Assembly (NCBI RefSeq): GCF_918797505.1
Contig: NC_092793.1
Coordinates: 62,515,749 to 62,579,748, forward strand
DNA length: 64,000 nt
Source: Bemisia tabaci
Taxonomy: Eukaryota > Arthropoda > Insecta > Hemiptera > Aleyrodidae
Direction: 5' to 3'
Position numbers and translations under genes: made by a program. Under the pieces are notes generated by a model. It did not search any database. It was not told where the DNA came from and worked only from the letters and a program-made list of their open reading frames with translations. Below are positions 56,500 to 64,000 of the stretch, piece by piece. Positions within the stretch are counted from its first letter, which is position 1; each line of letters begins with the position of its first letter.

Positions 56500-59340
56500 A
56501 TGGCGGAACACTGAATTGGACACCTCCGCTGCTCCGCCGCGTCCTCTCGGCGGACGTATCATCTTGTTGCACTATATCTTCCCCTATTTCATTCCTTACT
56601 TGTTAGTTCTCTCACTTAATTTCTTTTCTTTGAGTTTGATTTTTCTTCCGCGATTTTTCTAGGTGGTCAGTTCTGTATATTTACTATGGTTTAAGGTACA
56701 TCCTCTTTGAGATTTCTAAAAGGTTATGAAAATGAAAAATATCAAGAGAGCGTATATTCAATCAGAATTTTCAAAAGCAGTGTCTTATTAATACGACTTT
56801 AAAGGAATCTATACTGAAGTAATAAACATAAGAGTATATATTTTATGTCCTTCTTGATAGTTTGACATACTTTAATTTACAGCTGTTTAGGTTAAAACAA
56901 CAATGCCTTGATAATAAAATTTAAGAAAAAAAAGAGGTTTAAATTCACAGAGATGTGCCAATATTTCAATTTCATAGCAGACTGAAATTTCATTTTAAAA
57001 GATAAAGTAAAATGATTTTTTTCATTCGCCAAAGACGAAATAATATGTTAACTGTTAAAATTGACTGCATTAGGATGCTTAATTGTATTTCTGACACGAC
57101 GAGTCATATTTCATTAACTGCATTTACTTTTGATCAATAAGAGCTCGCAACTTGAAGTGTTTAAAAATAATGTTTTCCTTGCCACTCCAAATGTATTTTT
57201 GTCATCCTTAATCACTGAAAATTAATTATCTTACCAAAAGCTTTGATATGTTGAATATTGAAATCTCATTACCTATCTGAACAAAACGGCGGAAAGATTT
57301 TTTCTTTTATTCAATTGAAAACACTTCATTTTGCTTACTCTTGATGGCCAGGTGGTAAAAGCTGTGTCTGGACAATTAGAACAATGAAGTTAAATATGAA
57401 TAATGAATGTCTATTTAAACGACAAGGCAAGAGAATGCTTGAAAAATCAAAAAATCAAACATCGATAGTAGTCGATTATAATTACACTCATTATAATTGT
57501 AGGTGAAAGACAAAAAAAACCGAACATGATTACATTTGATACGTCGTCAAAAGAAAACAATTAGAGCTAACCAAGTGTTTAGTGGCATGTAAATAGAAAC
57601 TGAAAAAATCTTGACCTAGTTGAGAATCTTTTGACATTTACCGTCTATACACCCCCGGACAATTTAGATCTTTTCCCAGAATATCCTGTCAAACCAAAAT
57701 TAAGAGGCAAAAAGCCATCGAAATCAAAGAATCCCAACTGACAATACGAATCGTGTTTACCGAAACACCCGACAAATTAGGTTTCCTGACCAATAACAAT
57801 AAAGAGCTCTTTAGGCTGTAGCATTAAAACACGCCGATAAATATAAAAAATACCGCCAGATTGGTCTAAAATCTATAGCAGGAATAACAAAATACTGAAA
57901 CAATAACTGAGAAACACACCCGATCAGTGAGTGACGGGCATATTGTGTCGCGCGAACCGAAAGGGCCTGATTTTTGAGGACGTATCATTGAGGAGAGGCC
58001 AGGTAGTCGCGTTTGCTTTATGATGCGCCCGTTCGCCGCACCCAGAAAAGGTCTTTCTTATGTTACGCCTATTTGTTTTTCCTCAATAACTCGGCTAATA
58101 TTGAGAGTTGAGCTTTCAAACAAGACTCAATGGAAAAAGGAGCTTGAGGTGAAGAAGGATTCCATTCATAACTCAAAATGTCCAATTTTGATGATACGCC
58201 CCTTCGTCGTGAGGGCGACGATTTGAGTACCTCTAGAAAAACGAGGGGAACAAACAAATGCTGCATACCCATAATTAAATGAGAAAGAAAACTAAAAGTA
58301 CTAAAAGTTTTATTCTGAGTGAAGAAGAATATAGATTTGTAGGTAAAAATGTCTTACACTTTTATGTATAAAATGCCCGAGAAGATTCAAGTATCAAGAG
58401 GAAAAATGAGCACTTAAACTAAGATCACATTCACTACATATGTCTAAAAACTCCAAGAGATAATCACATTGTCTTTAAAATCAGTCTTATCAACAAACAC
58501 GAATAAACCCTGAAACAAAACCAAACCATTAATATTATTATAGAAGGCATTATTGATACACAGGTATGTTAAAACTCACGGCACAGCTGATAGATTTTTG
58601 TAAGGCTGCATCCAAAAAAGTGAAGCTTGGAGGATGTTCCTAGGTCCTTGGAAATGATTTTTTGTTGAACCAAAAATTTTGGGGGTCTACCATTTCTACC
58701 AATTCAAGACTGAAACCACGGCATCTCTTCTAATGTATTTTGATCTCTCTCGTTACATGGAGAGTTTGACTATGTATAGAGGTATATGCCTAACGTTGAT
58801 ATCCCCTCTACTACGGCTTGAACTTAAAAAGCATTCTCTGAACTTGGGAATTGATTTTAGAGAAAACCAGTGGCACCACAGTGTTTCTCGTGAAATTTTT
58901 TAAGGGAAGGAGAACGAAATCGCACATCCCTGACACATGCAGGAATTTCATCCCTTCATTATGGCATTGTAGTATTATACTGTAGGGTTGAACATAAGCC
59001 TAAAATTTTCCTACATTTTCCTCATTTTGCGATTTCCACACGGAAAAGATGGATTGTTAATTAAACAATCATATTGTTAATTAAACAATTACATTGTTAA
59101 AAAAAATGACAGCAATGTTTCAAATGTACATTTTACGATAAAAAGTGTTACGGGCAAACCCCCCCTCCCTGGGACGCGCGCGTCTTTCCAGTCGTTTCTT
59201 TTTTCTATCAGAGACCCGCGCATCAACCGCAGGAAGGAAAGTGTATTTCTCGAAGTGGGAACTGATGTCTTGGAATTTACTTTGTTTTGAATTTCTTACG
59301 GTCATTTTTGACAGTTAAATGGTGAGATTTTGTTCAACAA
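56500..59340. other. AT-rich non-coding stretch
   Basis: No exon recognised. The only structure noticed is the GGCGTATC/CGTCGTGAGGGCGACG fragment at about 58190-58222, related inverted to 55136-55165. Short hydrophilic ORFs (58020, 58679) lack motifs. ATTGTTAATTAAACAAT repeats near 59053-59100. Confidence 0.5.
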
Positions 59341-59350
59341 CAGATCTTGT

Positions 59351-59480
59351 ACCCTGACCCACTGTGCGACAAACAATTTGTCCAGAATCTTCCTTCTCCT
59401 AACCCGCTGAGCGACAAAAAGCTTGTCCAAAAACATCCTCCCCCTGACCTACTCTGCAACCAACAGATTGTCCAAAAACT
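59351..59480. repeat. Minisatellite, ~46-bp unit x 3, at a mariner end
   Basis: Three units of CCTGACCCACTGTGCGACAA then (A/G)-TTGTCCA(A)AA. The third merges with the mariner inverted repeat that starts at about 59464 (GATTGTCCAAAAACTT). Its core is the reverse complement of the array at 24297-24566. Confidence 0.8.
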
Positions 59481-59939
59481 TTGACAGGTTCCATAACTTA
59501 AAAATTAAGATAGCTAAAGACTTGATCCTGGTCTTATTTGAAAGATCAACTCAATATCTATCGATTAAGACCAAAATCAAAACTTTTGGTCGAATATTTC
59601 AAAAGTTACAACACTGTTTGTAAAAAGAATATTTGGACCTCTACCGTTTTTAGCGACTGGAGTTTCTCGCCGAGAACACTCTCTAAATTAATGATCAGTG
59701 CGCGGTTCTTTTGCAACTAATCATGGCAAAAGCTAATTGATTTGGCAACACTATGAAGTCGTCGTCGTCCGACTACGGGTATAAAGGTTCAAAGTCCATG
59801 GGGGAAGAATGAACCGTCGGTCAGCCATCCCAAGAAAACCTGGGTTTTCGGCAGTTGTTGACAGTTCACAGTGCATGCGTAGTCTATGCTGCAGACAGTG
59901 AGTGATTTTGTTTCTTTGTTCGAAATTTTTGATACCATC

Positions 59940-60179
59940 ATGGAAAGAGATAAAGCAGTGGAAAAAGAACAATATTCTGTGATCCGATATTGTGTTCGAC
60001 GTGGTTTATCAGCTAAGGATACGCTGAATGATATGAAAGGTGTGTACCGGGACGATTCTTTGAGTGGAACCGCGATTTTCTGCTGGCTTTTTCTTGGGGT
60101 GACTGACTGGCGCACGGTGGATCGAGGCAATGGGAGTGGTCGGTCATGGAGCGATGCGCTTCTAATTTTACGAGGATAA
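59940..60179 (+). pseudogene. Mariner-type transposase N-terminal fragment
   Basis: From a methionine at 59940 the protein includes YSVIRYCVRRGLSAKDTLND and GVYRDDSLSGTAIFCW, matching the first helix-turn-helix of mariner transposases (CVRRG and L-T-L-D motifs, then the S-AIFRWH region). After about 40 residues similarity fades, with frame damage around the expected GR-x-x-DR stretch, and a stop follows. No DDE catalytic residues are present. Confidence 0.7.
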
Positions 60180-61070
60180 CGAATATTCCTGGTCATTTGA
60201 TCGATTACATACCTCTTACCTCACTTAATTTTTTGCATAGAATTCATTTTTGATGTTATTTTTGGTGAACAACGTACCTGAAGACCCACTTTTGTGTATT
60301 TTGTCGAAAAAACTGTACAGGTGCAAAGTTTAGGCGTCCGTGTTTTACTTCGTAGGACGGAGTTTTTAATTTTTCATGATGGAAGAGGATAAATTATGTA
60401 AACTTACAGATAAGTATCACAAATACACAAAAATACCTACCCAGATATTAGCTGCTGCATCAGATATATCATTCCCTTCACAGCAAAGTTAATTTCGAAA
60501 CTTTGTCATAAGAATATCATTCTTATGCATAAGGATCGATGAAAAGACAAATGAAATACATTTATGAATTCTTTGAAAATATTCAAGATCACATTTACTT
60601 TAAATTCATATTTACATTTAGAGGACGGAGCAGGGACTTAGAGTAGGAAAAACACTAGATGGCCAAAAAAAAATGTTACATATCAGTCATCTGCTTCTCC
60701 TTATTCTCCTTCTTCATATTCAGTTCCTCATCAATCTCATCCTCATCTTCCGCTCTCAAATCGCATCAAACTTAAAAAACAAGCAACGCAAAAAACCGCA
60801 AAAATTCCAAAATTTCCTGGACTTGTAACGTTGATACGTACTCGCAGTGTAATTAGTTTTGCACTGACTGCACTTTGTTTACATCGAAATAGGTGAAAAA
60901 TTGAAAAATTTGTACCTATTTGAGAGAAGCATCAGTTATCAGAGTTTACCGGTGACCGGTCACACACGATCGCGGAGGCCAACAGATAAAATGGCATCAT
61001 AGTCAGGGGCCAGGCAAGTGGGGGGGAGGGGGGGTTACCTGCTAAAAAATTTCCTCAAGCCATCTACTGA

Positions 61071-61092
61071 TATATATATATATATATATATT
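61071..61092. repeat. (TA)n tract at LINE 3' end
   Basis: About ten TA units abut the 3' end of the minus-strand LINE fragment; a short microsatellite tail of this kind is usual for RTE-like LINEs. Confidence 0.75.
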
Positions 61093-61363
61093 CGCTTTAC
61101 AACGCACTCTGGCGCTCTACGACACCCAAACGCCACATATGCCTGTCTTCCCAGAGGTTCTCGGGCAACTGACACCGCAACATCTCTTCGTCAACGCCCT
61201 GCCGCCAACCCTTTACGGGACGTCCCCGTCGCCTCTTCCCAGGTGGTACCCAATCCAAAACTTGTTTGGGCAACCTCTGCTCCAACATTCTTTGCACATG
61301 TCCATACCAGCATAACTGCCTGGACATGACGTCGTGCACGATATCTTTCTCAACCTTCATCAC
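61093..61363 (-). pseudogene. RTE-like LINE polyprotein, C-terminal fragment
   Basis: The minus-strand translation has LCWYGHVQRM, PPGKRRRGRPVKGWRQGVDE and ENLWEDRHMWRLGV. This W-GH-RM ... GRP-W ... DR-W-LG pattern is the typical tail of insect endonuclease-reverse transcriptases of the RTE/CR1 type. It is 5'-truncated and ends in a (TA)n tail, inserted inside the mariner. The reading frame is open over 88 codons but has no RT domain. Confidence 0.85.
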
Positions 61364-62149
61364 CTGGCGAACATCTACTGATACGTCCCAAAAAAGCTTC
61401 CTAAGGGATATAGAAGGATGTTGGAGTAAAAATTTGCCAGATTTTTTTTTTAAGTTCTCCTATAGATATGTAGTTAAGGAAATAATGAAAATATGCAAAA
61501 CGGGCCAAAGAGCACGTTTTGATGGTAAAACTTGTTTTTCAGTTTCCGATGAACAGGAATCATACCTACCTGGGTCATTTAGCAGTTACGAGAGTTCACT
61601 GGTTGCTTGATTTTCGAGATAAAGCTCGCGCGCAATCTCGGAATGCAACAGAAAAAAGGACGTCACAGCCAAAGTGGCGCAAAGTGGCACCCAAATATTG
61701 CGGAATGTTACTCTCAGGACTCCTACGAACATGCTTAAACAATGTTTTCCGGCGGATGGGTTGTTAAAAGTATACCTAAACTTTTTTTTTGCTTTTTCAT
61801 ATGAGCACAATAGCGCAAACATGATGTTGAAAAAATGGGCCGAATACAAAAAATTACCAGTGCAATGTGTTTTCCAGACTCTGAAGAATTAGAATCAATC
61901 AATGAAACTAGCATTAATTTAAATAGAAGCAAGTTAAATGGAATAAAGAGACTCGGACGATTTTTCGCTAAAATGAGAAGTTATGCAGAGCCTCTCTTTG
62001 ATGCCTTCTGTCACAAAAATGAACATGTTTCGTTCCAAATCAATGTCAGATCCTTAAAATATAACTCTTAAGGAACACTTTTGTCCCTTAAAAATGCGAT
62101 TTGCCCGAATCGCCCATGACCAACTTGTACCATTGACTCGATCCACCGT
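61364..62149 (+). other. Unexplained interior of the mariner with a 78-codon ORF
   Basis: 61835-62071 encodes a 78-residue frame including SEELESINETSINLNRSKLN and LFDAFCHKNEHVSF. Composition is protein-like (acidic then basic, few low-complexity runs) but I do not recognise a family. Neighbouring ORFs (61519, 61674) overlap in other frames. It could be a captured host exon, decayed transposase C-terminus or chance. Confidence 0.3.
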
Positions 62150-62837
62150 ACGACGGTTCATTCTTTCTCCATGGACTTAGAACCTTTACACCCGTAGTCG
62201 GACGACGACGACTTGACAGTGTTGCCAAATCAATTAGCTTTTGCCATGATTAGTTGCAAAAGAACCATGCACTGATCATTAAATTAGAGAATGTTCTCGG
62301 CAAGAGAAAATGGTCACCAAAAACGGTAGGGGGTCCAGATATTTTTTTAAAAAACAGTGTTGTAACTTTTGAAATATTTTACTGAAAGTTTTGATTTTGG
62401 TCTCAATCGATAGAAATTGAGTTGATCTTTCAAATAAAACCAAGATCAAGCCGCTAGCTATCTTAATTTTTGAGTTATGGAACCAGTCCCAGTACTTTTT
62501 GGACAGCCTTTGTAGCAAAATTCTTGCACTATTTCCTCGAGGAATCCTCTATGGGTGCTCATTGCCTATTTCTAATTCCGAACCCAAGAGATGAGTCAAG
62601 GATTATTTGAAAGTGTTTAAAGTTATTGATTTGTGCATGTTTGTAAACTAATCCTCGCAGAGTCTACTTAAAACATAAGTTGATGGGTGAAAACTGAAAA
62701 GAAATACACAGGATATTCCCATTAGTTTATTTTTGAGCTCTTTCCCTGGATCCGGTCGAAAAAATCTGAAAATATTCCGTTAAAATCCATTGATTTTGTT
62801 GACCAAATATGAAGCCTTACGAAATAAATGTCAAATG

Positions 62838-62973
62838 TACTGCATTTTGCTATTTGGAGCTATAAATTCTGGCTCATCTGATAAAACACTTTTGTGCATG
62901 GGGAAAGTAATGGCACATACGTTGTTTTTAAACCGGGCCGGAATTTATAGTTCCTAATTGCTAAATGTAGTCC
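62838..62973. mobile_element. ~136-bp hairpin MITE, copy of the family at 50775
   Basis: TACTGCATTTTGCTATTTGG and TATAAATTCTGGCTC at the left pair with the right arm ending CCTAATTGCTAAATGTAGTC. Size and centre (TTTGTGCATGGGGAAAG) match the copy at 50775-50910 (TTCTGCATAGGGAAAC). Confidence 0.8.
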
Positions 62974-63497
62974 AATTACTAGTCTAACTTCTTACCTGAA
63001 ATTCAGCTTTGTATTCAAAATTGCACTTCTGTCCATTGTTGGTAACATTTTTCACATGAGAGGTAACACCAAGGACTAGCACTAAATTTACAGGCATTGG
63101 AACGTCATAACCCCAGTGCTTTGCTTTACTGGATAAGCAGTTATTGGCAACAGCAAAGGATATCTGGTTATAGTGGCTCCATTCATAAGAGTCTGATTAA
63201 AACAGAGAAGATGTAGTTCATAAATATTTTCTACAGAAATCATATTGAAAATTCCGAGTAATCTAGGTTCTCTGAGAGTGATTGGCTTCATTCATGCAAC
63301 AGACAAAACCGAAGATTCTCAAACCAAGGTTTTAAGCCCAGTTGCGTTTACACGAGCAATGAAATCTGGGTTAGAAGAAGCCTACCTCTCTTCAACTTAG
63401 CCTACTTCAGCCCATTTTAATGCAATTTTATTATCCAGAGTCAAAGAAGTTTCGTCACTATACATTGAAGAGGTTCTGACAGCTTAAAAGTATAATA

Positions 63498-63630
63498 ATA
63501 ATGCTCTCAACCGCTAGTTTCATTCAGACTCTAGTCCGCATTATAAGTATTCACTGGAGACCATACTTGAAAAAATTAACTTCAAATTGTACTAGGATCT
63601 CTCAATCCAAACTGATAAGGCCATTATGAA
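63498..63630 (+). pseudogene. LINE fragment, second copy
   Basis: About 130 bp are closely similar to 32615-32745 of the LINE pseudogene (GTTTCATTCAGACTCTAGTC, CACTGGAGACCATACTTGAA, CAATCCAAACTGATAAGGCC), with an in-frame stop. It is preceded by ATAATAATAATG. Confidence 0.8.
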
Positions 63631-64000
63631 ACGATGACCCTGGTGGTATAGTTTACCTCGGGCAACCCACTAAAAAGGAACCATCTCTCTAAGGTAAGAA
63701 GATAGCTGAATTGATAAAAATGATTTCTTTTATTGTAAATTTGCAAAACAAAGGTTAAAAAATGCGTCACCTTAGGCAACTATTTACAAAATTTAAGTAC
63801 TTCATTACTACAGGGCACAGTGGTTTTTAGTGGCAAAAACCCCATTTTCCCAAGAACATTTTTTATCATAAAAAGTCTTATAGTCCTACTGCTAAGGGTT
63901 CACATTAACATAAGTCAAGGGTATTTTTTACTGTAATTCATTTTTAAGATTGCTACAGCCTGCTAAAATCAGAATTATCATCCTGTATTCCTTAAAATAG
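63631..64000. other. Non-coding window end
   Basis: AT-rich, nothing recognised. Confidence 0.5.

Larger units (their letters stand above)
59464..62512 (+). mobile_element. Second mariner element with ~360-bp inverted repeats
   Basis: The left arm 59464-59825 pairs with 62150-62512: GTTCCATAACTTAAAAATTA, AAAATCAAAACTTTTGG, GTCGTCGTCGTCCGACTACG and GAATGAACCGTCG all recur inverted. TA follows the right end (62513-62514). Inside are a transposase N-terminus (59940-60179), a minus-strand LINE fragment (61093-61363) and an unexplained ORF (61835-62071). The catalytic domain was not found. Confidence 0.75.

Overview
This is eukaryotic nuclear DNA, most likely from an insect. The reasons are one spliced gene with a canonical acceptor, very large non-coding stretches, LINE and mariner remnants, tRNA- and 5S-derived short repeats, and microsatellites. 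The many MITEs, foldback elements and poly-G/poly-C tracts are what I would expect of a repeat-rich hemipteran such as a whitefly or planthopper, but that is a guess from style. I have no decisive species marker. There is no sign of bacterial operons, CRISPR or a viral genome.

The one host gene I can defend is an ATF4/cryptocephal-type bZIP transcription factor. Its terminal coding exon is at 49232-50112 (+). It starts at a clear splice acceptor, and the exon carries the acidic N-terminal 'DWLEEQIDL' segment, Ser/Pro-rich linkers and a full basic region plus leucine zipper. Earlier exons were not found with confidence. A CpG-rich stretch at about 46.0-46.6 kb is a weak promoter candidate. A TTAA-flanked element fills the intron to within 47 bp of the exon.

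Nearly everything else is mobile DNA, often nested. Region by region:
0-9 kb: a MITE, a long composite foldback with inverted tandem units, a TA-flanked foldback (4618-6096), a CACGGAGAAAA MITE and a Helitron-like 3' tail.
9.6-13.5 kb: a decayed mariner split by a microsatellite-rich insertion (itself carrying a TA-flanked foldback) and by a near-perfect 1-kb palindrome with TTA target duplication. That palindrome carries a tRNA-Ala-like SINE head in each arm.
16-30 kb: further TA-flanked foldbacks, including one chimera of two families; a 5S-rRNA-derived sequence; two minisatellites; a 560-bp direct duplication; and a hAT foldback with a perfect 8-bp target duplication.
32-45 kb: a dead LINE 3' end, a 1.9-kb G-tract foldback, tandem arrays, several MITEs and another Helitron-like tail.
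50-64 kb: an AT-rich region downstream of the bZIP exon; elements with CCCAnnTAGC termini, two of them carrying a tRNA-like module; and a second mariner with long inverted repeats containing a LINE fragment and an unexplained ORF.

The most unusual theme is a set of MITEs whose interiors look like repeated copies of their own subterminal motif. The second is the repeated construction of long foldbacks sharing only about 7-15 terminal bases. I see no evidence for a new multi-gene system. The value of the window is in transposon architecture, datable nesting, and possible effects on the bZIP gene.
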